Source of the DNA: an uncultured Collinsella sp.
Lineage (GTDB): Bacteria > Actinomycetota > Coriobacteriia > Coriobacteriales > Coriobacteriaceae
NCBI GenBank assembly: GCA_900755685.1
Contig: CAAEHI010000048.1
Span: forward strand, 1-64,000
Length of the DNA stretch: 64,000 bases
Direction of reading: 5' to 3'
Part shown: in pieces, positions 33,876-41,886 of the stretch
Layout of the letters: every line of letters begins with the position of its first letter
Numbering within the stretch: the stretch's first letter is position 1
Notes under the pieces: generated by a model
Databases searched by the model: none
What the model was told of the DNA's origin: nothing
Seen by the model: only the letters and a program-made list of their open reading frames with translations
Program-made: the position numbers and the translations under genes

Positions 33876-34784
33876 TTACTTGCGCATCAAGCCGCCGCGC
33901 TCGTCGATGGCGTCCCAGAAGGCGTCGGCGAAGCGAGGATCGCTTGCGGCCATGAGGGCGTTGGTGGCCATCCAACCAGAGGGCGTGCCAGTATCGTAGC
34001 CCGAAAGCGGGTCGATGACGACGGCGTACATAGCCTCGCGGTCGAGCGAACGAGCCATAGCGTCGGTGAGCTGGATCTCGCCGCCCTTGCCGGCCTGCTG
34101 ATCGGCGAGCAGGTCCATGACCAGCGGGCTCAGCAGATAACGGCCGACGATGTACAGGTTGGAGGGAGCTGCCTCGGGGGCAGGTTTCTCAACCAGACCG
34201 CCGATACGCCAGACAGCGCCCGGCTCGGCATCGGCAACATTCTCGAAGCCCTCGAGCGAGCCCACGCGGTCACCGGCGATAACGCCATAACGGCTGACTT
34301 CCTCGGGAGCACACGCGGCGACGGCGATAACGGAAGCGCCACCGTGCTCCTTGGAAACGGCGAGCATCTTGTCGCAGATGTCACGGTTGGGCACAACGTA
34401 GTCGCCCAGAAGAACCAGGAAGTTCTCCCCTGCCACGGCATCGGCGGTAGAGCGAATGGCGTGACCGAGGCCCTTGGGCTCGTACTGATAGCGGAAGTCG
34501 ACCGGCATGCCGCCCGCGTGGGCAACGGCATCGGCGTAAGCATTCTTGCCGCGCTCGCGCAGCAGGTTCTCGAGCGAGCGATCGGGCTGGAAGTAGCTCA
34601 GCAGCTCGGGCTTACCAGGAGAGGTAACGATGATGGCGTCATCGACCTCCTCGGGGTCGAGTGCCTCCTCGACGACGTACTGGATAACGGGCTTGTCGAG
34701 CACCGGCAGCATCTCTTTAGGCATGCACTTGGTGCCAGGCAGAAAACGCGTGCCAAGACCGGCGGCGGGGATGATTGCCTTCAT
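33876..34784 (-). CDS. galU: UTP--glucose-1-phosphate uridylyltransferase
   Basis: GalU makes UDP-glucose for cell-surface glycans and galactose metabolism. The ATG at 34784 gives 302 residues beginning MKAIIPAAGLGTRFLPGTKC, the nucleotide-binding signature, followed by KEMLPVLDKPVIQYVVEEA and, later, GLGHAIRSTADAVAGENFLV. Length and motifs match bacterial GalU. AAAGGA lies about 12 nt before the ATG, rather far. It sits between rplL and rpoB, two units often adjacent in other genomes. Confidence 0.94.
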   Translation of the reverse strand: MKAIIPAAGLGTRFLPGTKCMPKEMLPVLDKPVIQYVVEEALDPEEVDDAIIVTSPGKPELLSYFQPDRSLENLLRERGKNAYADAVAHAGGMPVDFRYQYEPKGLGHAIRSTADAVAGENFLVLLGDYVVPNRDICDKMLAVSKEHGGASVIAVAACAPEEVSRYGVIAGDRVGSLEGFENVADAEPGAVWRIGGLVEKPAPEAAPSNLYIVGRYLLSPLVMDLLADQQAGKGGEIQLTDAMARSLDREAMYAVVIDPLSGYDTGTPSGWMATNALMAASDPRFADAFWDAIDERGGLMRK

Positions 34785-35010
34785 GTTATTCAAAGATCCT
34801 TTCGCAGGCGCACATGCGCCCCATGCGTGCGGCACACAGCCGCAGACCAAATTGCGATACCGGAGTATCTTACTGCTGTAATCATGTATCACCACAAGGC
34901 AAAGACAATTCTTCAGCAGGTCAACGCAAATTATTGCTTGAATAGCGCAATTTTATTGCCCCTGGCAGACTGTCGGGCATGCGCCGAGTAGCAGCTACCG
35001 AGGGGCCAAA

Positions 35011-35049
35011 ACAAAAAAGACGGGGCTCGCAATGCGAACCCCGTCTGCA
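35011..35049 (-). terminator. Terminator after rplL
   Basis: AGACGGGGCTCGCA and CGAACCCCGTCT pair. The A-rich run on the plus strand gives a T-tract on the minus strand. It ends the rplJ-rplL unit before galU. Confidence 0.85.
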
Positions 35050-35073
35050 AAGAAATCTGGCGAGAAAGCCTGA

Positions 35074-35451
35074 TTACTTGAGGGTGACAGCAGCGCCAGC
35101 AGCCTCGAGCTTCTCCTTGGCAGCCTCGGCGTCCTCCTTCTTGGCACCCTCGAGAACAGCCTTGGGAGCGCCCTCGACGACCTCCTTGGCCTCCTTCAGG
35201 CCAAGGTTGGTGAGCTCACGGACGGCCTTGATGACCTGGATCTTGTTGTCGCCGAAGCCCTCGAGCACGACGTCAAACTCGGTCTTCTCCTCGGCCTCAG
35301 CAGCGCCAGCAGCAGGAGCGGCGACAACGGCGGCAGGAGCAGCGGCGGAAACGCCGAAGGTGTCCTCGATAGCCTTGACGAGCTCGGAAGCCTCGAGAAG
35401 GGTCATTTCCTTAAGAGCATCGATGATCTCATCGGTGGTAAGCTTAGCCAT
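35074..35451 (-). CDS. rplL: Large ribosomal subunit protein L7/L12
   Basis: L7/L12 forms the ribosomal stalk that recruits translational GTPases. The ATG at 35451 gives 125 residues beginning [20 protein letters not shown], an alanine-rich hinge around residues 37-50, and the C-terminal domain with [20 protein letters not shown]. It follows rplJ by 102 nt. Confidence 0.97.
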   Translation of the reverse strand: MAKLTTDEIIDALKEMTLLEASELVKAIEDTFGVSAAAPAAVVAAPAAGAAEAEEKTEFDVVLEGFGDNKIQVIKAVRELTNLGLKEAKEVVEGAPKAVLEGAKKEDAEAAKEKLEAAGAAVTLK

Positions 35452-35553
35452 TTCTAAGTCCTTTCGGTTTCCGTGCGAATGCACGGAGATCAGTTAAAAC
35501 ACGGCGCGAATGCGCCAGGGGTGCGGCGTTGCCGCCGCGGGTGAAAACAGCGA

Positions 35554-36075
35554 CTAGGCTGCCTTCTGCTCGGAGACCTGCTGGATCGAACGAGCGAGAC
35601 CAGAGGAAACGCCGTTGACGCAGACAGCGATGTCGCGAGCGAAACCGGAGATGAGACCGGCGATCTGGCCGAGAAGCTGATCCTTGGTGGGCAGCTCGGC
35701 GATAGCCTTAACATCATCAGCGGAAACGGCCTTGCCGTCGGAGATACCGCCCTTGATCTCAAGGACGCCCTTGGACTTAGCAGAGAAGTCCTTAAGGGCC
35801 TTAGCGGCCTCGACCGGCTCGGACTCGTAGAACACATAAGCGACGGGGCCGGCGAGGATCTCGTCGAGCTCGGGCTGCTCCTGGTTCTTGAGAGCGATCT
35901 TGACCAGGTTGTTCTTGTAGACCTTCATCTCGGCGCCGCACTCGCGAAGCTGATGACGCAGCTCCTGAGCCTGCTTAACCGTCAGACCGTTGTAGTTGAC
36001 GACGAACAGACCGGCGTTCTCGGCGATACGGGACTCGATCTCTGCAACCTTGTCGATTTTGTACTGCTGGGGCAT
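35554..36075 (-). CDS. rplJ: Large ribosomal subunit protein L10
   Basis: L10 anchors L7/L12 dimers at the base of the stalk. The 173 residues begin MPQQYKIDKVAEIESRIAEN and contain NYNGLTVKQAQELRHQLREC, typical of the rRNA-binding domain, with a C-terminal helix for L12 binding. The ATG follows GAGGAGGTGTAATTC. A leader of about 200 nt with a terminator-like hairpin precedes it. Confidence 0.97.
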   Translation of the reverse strand: MPQQYKIDKVAEIESRIAENAGLFVVNYNGLTVKQAQELRHQLRECGAEMKVYKNNLVKIALKNQEQPELDEILAGPVAYVFYESEPVEAAKALKDFSAKSKGVLEIKGGISDGKAVSADDVKAIAELPTKDQLLGQIAGLISGFARDIAVCVNGVSSGLARSIQQVSEQKAA

Positions 36076-36142
36076 GAATTACACCTCCTCGAATTCTTTC
36101 CGGGCACGGTCCGCCACAAGGACGTGACGGGGGCATGTCCAA

Positions 36143-36178
36143 AAAGAAAGCCCCCGCGCTGCATGAGCGACGGGGGCG
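36143..36178 (-). promoter_or_regulatory. Attenuator-like hairpin in the rplJ leader
   Basis: On the minus strand, GCCCCCGTCGC and GCGCGGGGGC form a stem followed by TTTCTTTTT. It lies between the rplJ promoter and the rplJ ATG, so it would end transcription early. This is the arrangement of the L10 leader of many bacteria, where L10-L12 binding favours termination. Whether the L10-binding fold is present was not established. Confidence 0.6.
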
Positions 36179-36291
36179 AGAAGACATATCTACTCGACCA
36201 CCTCGGCTGGCGGGATATCCCATTAAGCTCGCGGGCGATGCCCGTTTGCACCGGCTGTCTCTGGCAGCGGATTCGTGCGTGAACCGAAAGT

Positions 36292-36320
36292 ATTATGGCG
36301 GGGACCCCGGCGTCGGTCAA
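36292..36320 (-). promoter_or_regulatory. Promoter of rplJ-rplL
   Basis: On the minus strand: -35 TTGACC (36315-36320), 17 nt, -10 CATAAT (36292-36297), about 220 nt upstream of rplJ. The -35 lies within the outermost arm of the hairpin element copy 3. Confidence 0.7.
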
Positions 36321-36527
36321 CGGGCGCGAGGATTCGCACACAAACCCTGCATACGCTCCGGCCGGGAGGGGCAGGGCGAGTTTTCCGCTCGGTCAAGTCC
36401 TGGGCTCGCACGAAGGCCACATTAAGTGGCCTTCGGCTCGTGCGGAATCTACGGAAAACTCGCCCTGCCCCTCCCGGCCGGAGCTACGGTAACTTTACTG
36501 CGAATCCTCGTGTCCGTTGGCCGGCGC
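36310..36527. repeat. Nested long hairpin element, copy 3 (upstream of rplJ)
   Basis: Inner arms 36356-36387 and 36452-36483 pair perfectly over 32 bp around a 64 nt centre with GAAGGCCAC-ATTAA-GTGGCCTTC. An outer stem, 36310-36338 with 36499-36527, adds 29 more pairs; its four non-Watson-Crick positions are all G-U pairs if the plus strand is the RNA. The centre matches copies 1 and 2, but the arm sequence does not. It covers most of the 36076-36579 gap together with the rplJ promoter and leader. Confidence 0.85.
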
Positions 36528-36579
36528 GCCCCACGCATAATCCTTATGTCGGTGGGCTGATGTGTTGCGTCCCGCTGGG

Positions 36580-37716
36580 CTATAAGGTCGAAATGAAGGT
36601 GGACAGGCGATTTAGGCCTTCGTCCAGATCTTGGTCGGAAACGCAGTAGCTTAAGCGGATGTGGCCTTCGGTTCCGAAGCAGTCTCCGGGAACTAGGGCT
36701 ACATTGGCTTCTTTGATGACTTTGATGCAGAAGTCTTCGCTTGTTAGGCCGAATTGTTTGATGCTCGGGAAAGCGTAGAAGGCGCCCGCCGGTTCCACTA
36801 CGTCGAGGCCCATGGCGTTTAAGGCTACGAGCACGCGTTCGCGGCGGGCTCGGTAGACATTGAGCATGGGGGTTGGGTCGACGGTCAGAGCTCGAGCCGC
36901 GGCGTCCATCTCAAAGGAGACGGCACTCGATATTAGGTATTGGTGAGCTTTTGCGATCTCGGCGATGACGGGGGCTGCGGCTGCGAGCCAACCTAAGCGC
37001 CAGCCGGTCATGGCCCAGGGCTTGGAGAAGCTTTCGATAACTACCGTCTGATCGCGAAGCTCCGGGTGACGCTGGGCAAATCGCTCGTAGCCGTCCACGT
37101 AGACCAGGCGGTTATATACGTCGTCGCAGATTACGTAGATGCCCGTCTGGTCTGCCACGCGCGCCACGGCGTCGAGCGACGCCGCGTCGAGGATGCAACC
37201 CGTGGGATTGTTGGGCGAGCAGATGACGATGGCCTTAGTCGCCGGTGTCACGCAATCACGAAGTGCGTCTTCGTCAATCTGGAATTGTGCAGGCTCTGTA
37301 TCCAAAAAGACCGCTTTGGCATGATTGGCCACGACGATGCTCTCGTACAGGCCAAAGGCCGGCGTTGGGATAATGACCTCGTCGCCGGGGTTGAGCATAG
37401 CCATAAATGTTGCCGACAGGGCCTCGGTCGCTCCGTCGGTCAGGATGACCTCGTCGGCCGAAAACGTAAGGCCCGCGTCCCCCATGTAGGCAGACAGCGC
37501 CTCGCGCAGGGCGGGGCGACCGTTGTTGGGCGGATAGTGCGTGTCGCCGCGGCCCAGCGCGGCGGTCACCTCGGCGCTAATCACATCGGGCGTGGGAAAA
37601 TCAGGCTCGCCAAGCGCAAGCGCGATGCACCCCGGATGCTGGGCGGCGAGCGCATTGATCCGACGGATGCCGGAGGGCTTGAGCGTGGCAAGCGAGGTAT
37701 TCATGGGCAGACGCAT
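36580..37716 (-). CDS. Class I/II pyridoxal-phosphate aminotransferase
   Basis: A fold-type I PLP enzyme of 378 residues resembling aspartate/aromatic or alanine-type aminotransferases. SFSKPWAMTGWRLGW contains the PLP-binding lysine, SPNNPTG and YVICDDVYNRLVY contact the cofactor, and the C-terminal arginine that holds the substrate carboxylate is in GHIRLSYC. Donor and acceptor cannot be fixed from sequence. The ATG has AAAGGA 5 nt upstream. No separate terminator is seen before the hairpin element downstream. Confidence 0.9.
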   Translation of the reverse strand: MRLPMNTSLATLKPSGIRRINALAAQHPGCIALALGEPDFPTPDVISAEVTAALGRGDTHYPPNNGRPALREALSAYMGDAGLTFSADEVILTDGATEALSATFMAMLNPGDEVIIPTPAFGLYESIVVANHAKAVFLDTEPAQFQIDEDALRDCVTPATKAIVICSPNNPTGCILDAASLDAVARVADQTGIYVICDDVYNRLVYVDGYERFAQRHPELRDQTVVIESFSKPWAMTGWRLGWLAAAAPVIAEIAKAHQYLISSAVSFEMDAAARALTVDPTPMLNVYRARRERVLVALNAMGLDVVEPAGAFYAFPSIKQFGLTSEDFCIKVIKEANVALVPGDCFGTEGHIRLSYCVSDQDLDEGLNRLSTFISTL

Positions 37717-37809
37717 GGCATTCCTTTCGTAAGGGTTGCACTAGGATAGCGCGGCGAGACGCCGCCAGACGGTGTAACCTAAACGGAAACCAACCGGAAA
37801 GGAGGCGGC

Positions 37810-38469
37810 ATGGAGACGACCGCACGCGGCGATATACCAAAAACGCTGCATAACATCGCGTTTGTCAGTATTCCCGAGAGCGCCGATCTTGAGTTTTTGC
37901 TCTGGGACCTGCAGGATGCCATCGCCGCCTATGCCCAGCTTTCTGGCACCGCGCTCCCCCGCCCAGTCGACTTGAAGGCAAATGACACCGGTGCAGTCGA
38001 TGGCATGGTGCTCGCTGTTGATGATGCATTTGACGATGAAGCGATGATCGCTGTCGAGCAGATACTCGATCGCCTTGGGAATACAGAGACACGCATCTAT
38101 GTCGTCGTCCAGGCCGCGTCCAAAAACAACAAGCAGGCGGACGAAGTCCTCGACCGCCTGCACCGGGCATGCATTCTACGTGACCTGCCATGGTGCGACG
38201 GCATTGTCATCTGTGCCGGCAGCGGTATTGCGGCGCTTCGCCATTCCCCACGCATGGGCCTCTTGCGCCGACCATTTTCGGAAGCGATGGATAAGCTTGT
38301 GGGCGCTGTACGCATGGGCTGCTCCATTGAGCATGCGCAGCTGCTTGGCGGTGGCAATGCCGGTAGCGTCGATGCCGACGGCATGGTGCGTGCCAGGCCC
38401 GCCGTGCCCGCACCAATCTGGCGCGTCATCATCAAACGCCTCGGCGCCCATACTCAATCAAGGATCTAG
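37810..38469 (+). CDS. Uncharacterised protein
   Basis: 219 residues that I do not recognise. The ATG has a strong AAAGGAGG site and coding-type composition, so it is probably real. The sequence alternates hydrophobic strands with helices (GMVLAVDDAFDDEAMIAVEQ, TRIYVVVQAASKNNKQ, CDGIVICAGSGIAAL), suggesting an alpha/beta fold, perhaps flavodoxin-like. No signal peptide or membrane segment is seen. It diverges from the aminotransferase gene and converges with the glycosylase gene, whose stop is 1 nt away. Confidence 0.7.
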   Translation: METTARGDIPKTLHNIAFVSIPESADLEFLLWDLQDAIAAYAQLSGTALPRPVDLKANDTGAVDGMVLAVDDAFDDEAMIAVEQILDRLGNTETRIYVVVQAASKNNKQADEVLDRLHRACILRDLPWCDGIVICAGSGIAALRHSPRMGLLRRPFSEAMDKLVGAVRMGCSIEHAQLLGGGNAGSVDADGMVRARPAVPAPIWRVIIKRLGAHTQSRI

Positions 38470-38470
38470 A

Positions 38471-39034
38471 CTACCGTGCGATCCAGTCAACGGCTTCGTG
38501 CCAACGCTCAACAAGACGTTCCAGACGCCAAGCCGCGTTAGCGGGACTAGTTGACGGCAATACGACAGCGGGCAGACCTGTCCGCTCCTGTAGATAGCGC
38601 TTATAGAGGCGCCCCGCCGTACCTCCATTACACACCACCAGCTCAATAGGCGCATTGCCCGTAATGCGCTCGATATGTGCTGGCACAACGTTGCGAATGC
38701 TCGCGTCACTCGAGCCCTTAATGTCGCAGCTCTCAATCACATCCCACAGGGCTACGCCGCCGTTCAGCAGCATGGATCGCTTGGCAGCAATCGAGGCGTC
38801 GAGCGTCGCGGACTCGCTGTCCGCCAAAGGGTCGCCCTCGTTGGGTGGCACAGGCACACCGAGGCACGTGGCCATCACACGCCAAAAGCGGTTCTGCGGA
38901 TTGCCATAGTAGAAGGCATTGGCACGCGAGAGCACCGAGGGAAACGACCCCAGCACCAAAACGCGCGAGTGCTGGTCAAACACAGGCTCAAACCCATGCT
39001 CAATATGTTGATAGCCCTCGTCGGACGCAGCCAT
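38471..39034 (-). CDS. DNA-deoxyinosine/uracil glycosylase-family protein
   Basis: The 187 residues carry the uracil-DNA glycosylase superfamily pattern: RVLVLGSFPSVLSRANAFYY near residue 25, then GNPQNRFWRVMA, and the C-terminal VVLPSTSPANAAW. This resembles family 6 enzymes (hypoxanthine-DNA glycosylase), which remove deaminated bases. Exact base specificity is inferred. It starts 3 nt after the stop of the amylase-family gene, so the two are likely cotranscribed. Confidence 0.85.
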   Translation of the reverse strand: MAASDEGYQHIEHGFEPVFDQHSRVLVLGSFPSVLSRANAFYYGNPQNRFWRVMATCLGVPVPPNEGDPLADSESATLDASIAAKRSMLLNGGVALWDVIESCDIKGSSDASIRNVVPAHIERITGNAPIELVVCNGGTAGRLYKRYLQERTGLPAVVLPSTSPANAAWRLERLVERWHEAVDWIAR

Positions 39035-39037
39035 GGC

Positions 39038-40414
39038 CTAGGCCCTCAACAGATAGCGCACCTCGTAGGGCGCAAGCTCAAGGGTACCCGTCAGCTCGAC
39101 CGTGGGCGCATCGTTGGCAAGCAGGTCGACGAAGGAGCCGTTGAGTTCACCGGCTCCAAAGGTATAGGGCTCGTTCACAGCATTGACCGCCACGAGCACC
39201 GTCACGTCGTCGCAGGCGCGCTCGAACAGCAGCTGCTTGTTCTGTATCACCACGTTGCGATACGCACCGTAGTTGAGGGCACGGGCCGCCGCGTCGTCGG
39301 CCGAGCGCAGGTGCGTGAGCTGTTTGATGAAGGCCGTCAGCTCGTTGGGCGCAGGCTCATCGAGCGCAGGTCGCAGCGCCCAGTCGCCATCGGGGCCGCC
39401 CTTTTCGCCAGCAATTCCCCACTCGCTGCCGTAGTAGACGCACGGGATGCCCGGCATGCCAAAGAGCATGCCATAGGCGGGACGCAGACAGGACTTGTCG
39501 GTGAGGATGCTCGCCAGGCGCGGCACGTCGTGGTTGTCGACAAACGACAGCAGGTGCTTGCCGCGGTAGATGCACCAGGGGTCGCCGCCAAACTGACGGT
39601 GCAGCGAGTGCGCGATCTCGAACATGTTGACCGAGTTAAAGCTGGAGTACAGGCCCTTGTAGCACTCGTAGTTGGTGCAGGAGTCGAGCATCTCGTCGTT
39701 AACGATCTGGTTGTAGTCGCCGTGGAGCGTCTCACCAATCAGTACAAAGCCGGGCTTGAGCTCACGGGTAAAGGCGTGCAGGCAGCGCATGAAGTCGCGG
39801 TCGAGCATATAGGCGACGTCCAGGCGCAGGCCGTCGATGCCAAAGACCTCGGCCCAGTGACGCACAGACTCAAGCAGGTAATCGACCACGGCGGGATTTT
39901 GCAAGTTGAGCTTCACAAGCTCAAAATGGCCTTCCCAACCCTCGTACCAAAAGCCGTCGCCATAGCAGGAGTCACCGTCAAAGCTAATGTGGAACCAGTC
40001 CTTGTAGGGCGAGTCCCACTTGCGCTCCTGCACATCGCGGAAAGCCCAAAAGCCACGGCCCACATGGTTAAAGACGGCATCGAACACCACGCGGATGCCG
40101 TGGGCATGCAGTGTCTCGCACACGGCGGCAAAGTCGGCATCCCCACCCAGGCGGCGGTCGATATGGCGCAGGCTGCGCGTATCGTAGCCGTGGCTATCAG
40201 ACTCAAGCGGCGGGTTGATCAGTACAGCGCCAATACCGAGTTCCTGCAGGTAGTCGGCCCATTGGGCGATCTTCATGATAGGAGCATCGGGATTGGGCGC
40301 GGCGTTGGCAACCTGGGCGAGCTCGTCCTCGGCAACGGGCGCGGCATTCTCGTGCGGAGCTCCGCAAAAGCCCAGCGGATAGATCTGATAGAACGTCGTC
40401 TCGTATGCCCACAT
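39038..40414 (-). CDS. Alpha-amylase family glycosidase (GH13)
   Basis: A cytoplasmic glycoside hydrolase or transglycosylase of 458 residues with no signal peptide. The four GH13 regions are visible: VVFDAVFNHVG (I), DGLRLDVAYM with the nucleophile aspartate (II), LIGETLHGDY with the acid/base glutamate (III), and SFVDNHDVPR (IV). The ATG at 40414, with GGGAGG 5 nt upstream, gives MWAYETTFYQIYPLGFCGAP; an open frame continues to 40534 but runs through an inverted repeat. Maltodextrin or a similar alpha-glucan is the likely substrate. Confidence 0.9.
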   Translation of the reverse strand: MWAYETTFYQIYPLGFCGAPHENAAPVAEDELAQVANAAPNPDAPIMKIAQWADYLQELGIGAVLINPPLESDSHGYDTRSLRHIDRRLGGDADFAAVCETLHAHGIRVVFDAVFNHVGRGFWAFRDVQERKWDSPYKDWFHISFDGDSCYGDGFWYEGWEGHFELVKLNLQNPAVVDYLLESVRHWAEVFGIDGLRLDVAYMLDRDFMRCLHAFTRELKPGFVLIGETLHGDYNQIVNDEMLDSCTNYECYKGLYSSFNSVNMFEIAHSLHRQFGGDPWCIYRGKHLLSFVDNHDVPRLASILTDKSCLRPAYGMLFGMPGIPCVYYGSEWGIAGEKGGPDGDWALRPALDEPAPNELTAFIKQLTHLRSADDAAARALNYGAYRNVVIQNKQLLFERACDDVTVLVAVNAVNEPYTFGAGELNGSFVDLLANDAPTVELTGTLELAPYEVRYLLRA

Positions 40415-40486
40415 AACAGCCTCCCAGAAATCCTTCACGCAACGCCACCCATTGTATGCCCAGCTTGTATCCTCTTCCCCAAAATA

Positions 40487-40553
40487 AGTTGCGGTGGAAT
40501 AGTTCCTGCTTGGGTCTTCAGAGGCCTTAAACAAGAACTATTCCACCGCAACT
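40487..40553. terminator. Terminator-like inverted repeat, family A copy 1
   Basis: AGTTGCGGTGGAATAGTTC (40487-40505) and its exact complement (40535-40553) form a 19 bp stem. On the minus strand it is followed by TTATTTT. It lies 16 nt after the MFS gene stop. The same stem sequence recurs at 44626-44692. Confidence 0.75.
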
Positions 40554-40568
40554 GATGAGGAGACGTGA

Positions 40569-41765
40569 TTAGGCGACGGGCTTGGCGCGGCGTATGGCCG
40601 GGAACAGCACCGTAATGGCGAGGATGACGCCCACGACGGCGATCGCCCCGCCCGCAAAGCCGATCCAAGCGATACCGGGACCCGAAACCACGGCGCCGCC
40701 GATCGCGGTGCCCGTGCCAATACCGAGATTGAACAGGCCCGAGAAGATCGACATGGCGACAGCCGACGAATCCGCGGGCGTGTACTTGATGAGCTCGGCT
40801 TGAAACGCCACATTAAAGGCCGTGGCGCAGCAGCCCCACAACGCGCAGACGGCAAGCACTGCCGCGAGCGACGATGCGGCCGAACCCATGAGCAGCAGGG
40901 CCGCCGGCACGCCGGAGAGCGTAATTGCAAGGAACGGGAAGCGATGCCCATCGAACAGGCGGCCAAACAGCCAGCTTCCGAGCAGACCAGAGCAGCCAAA
41001 CGCCGTCAGCGTCATAGTGATGGCGCTTGCGTCGACATGCGCGACCTGAGCCAGGAAAGGCTCGATATAGCTATAGCCCGCGTAATAGCCGGTCGCCATG
41101 AACACCGTGACCACATAGAGTGCGATGAGGAACGGGTTCTTGAGCAGCTCGGGCAGCTGCTTGAGCGTAAAACGCTCGCCCGCTGGCATGGCAGGAAACA
41201 CCGTGGCCTGGTAGACGACCGCGACAGCAGACAGCGCTCCGACCACAGCAAACGTCATACGCCAGCCCACGGCCAGGCCAATGGCGCGGCCGAGCGGCAG
41301 GCCGAAGATCTGTGCGATGGAAGAGCCCGTGGCGATCATGCTGATGGCGAGCGCCCCATGGCGGGTGTCGACCAGGCGCGACGCCATGATCGAGGCGACC
41401 GACCAGAACACGGCGTGCGCGCAGGCAACCACCAGGCGCGCGCAGACTAAGATGGGATAGGTCGGCGCCAAGGCGGACAGGAACTGGCCCAGCGAGAACA
41501 CGGCAAGCACGCCCAGCAGCATCCGCTTGAACTCGAAACGCGAAGCGAACACCATGAGCGGCAACGACAGCAGCATGACGCCCCAGGCATAGACCGAGAT
41601 CATGATCCCCGCCTGGGCCTCGGTGAGCGAGAACGACGCAGCAATATCAGTCAGAAGGCCGATGGGCATGAACTCCGACGTGTTGAACACGAACGCACAG
41701 CAGGTGAGCCCGACGAGCGGGAGCCATTGCCTGAGCGTGATGCCGTCTTGCCTTGCCTGACTCAT
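40569..41765 (-). CDS. Major facilitator superfamily exporter (SotB/AraJ-like)
   Basis: A 12-helix proton-driven transporter of 398 residues. The start region LPLVGLTCCAFVFNTSEFMP, then IGLLTDIA, is characteristic of the sugar-efflux/drug-efflux AraJ-SotB-YdhP group. Substrate is unknown; sugars, purine ribosides and drugs are all reported for the group. ATG at 41765 has GGAG about 9 nt upstream. TTG at 41780 is an alternative. Confidence 0.88.
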   Translation of the reverse strand: MSQARQDGITLRQWLPLVGLTCCAFVFNTSEFMPIGLLTDIAASFSLTEAQAGIMISVYAWGVMLLSLPLMVFASRFEFKRMLLGVLAVFSLGQFLSALAPTYPILVCARLVVACAHAVFWSVASIMASRLVDTRHGALAISMIATGSSIAQIFGLPLGRAIGLAVGWRMTFAVVGALSAVAVVYQATVFPAMPAGERFTLKQLPELLKNPFLIALYVVTVFMATGYYAGYSYIEPFLAQVAHVDASAITMTLTAFGCSGLLGSWLFGRLFDGHRFPFLAITLSGVPAALLLMGSAASSLAAVLAVCALWGCCATAFNVAFQAELIKYTPADSSAVAMSIFSGLFNLGIGTGTAIGGAVVSGPGIAWIGFAGGAIAVVGVILAITVLFPAIRRAKPVA

Positions 41766-41808
41766 ATATAACGTCTCCAATCATTTTGAGCGGAGGCGAT
41801 TATATAGC

Positions 41809-41850
41809 AACGGCCCCGCATCCGTCAGCAACAGATGCGGGGCCGAAAAC
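41809..41850 (-). terminator. Stem-loop between feoAB and the MFS gene
   Basis: CGGCCCCGCATC and GATGCGGGGCCG form a 12 bp stem after the feoAB stop. The tail lacks a clean T-run, so termination efficiency is uncertain. Confidence 0.5.
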
Positions 41851-41886
41851 AATTCGATACACAGAGGTTGCGCCGTCAATAAATAA

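Noticed and set aside
40415..40534. N-terminal extension of the amylase-family protein
   Set aside because: The extra codons cross a 19 bp inverted repeat, and a strong ribosome-binding site precedes the ATG at 40414.
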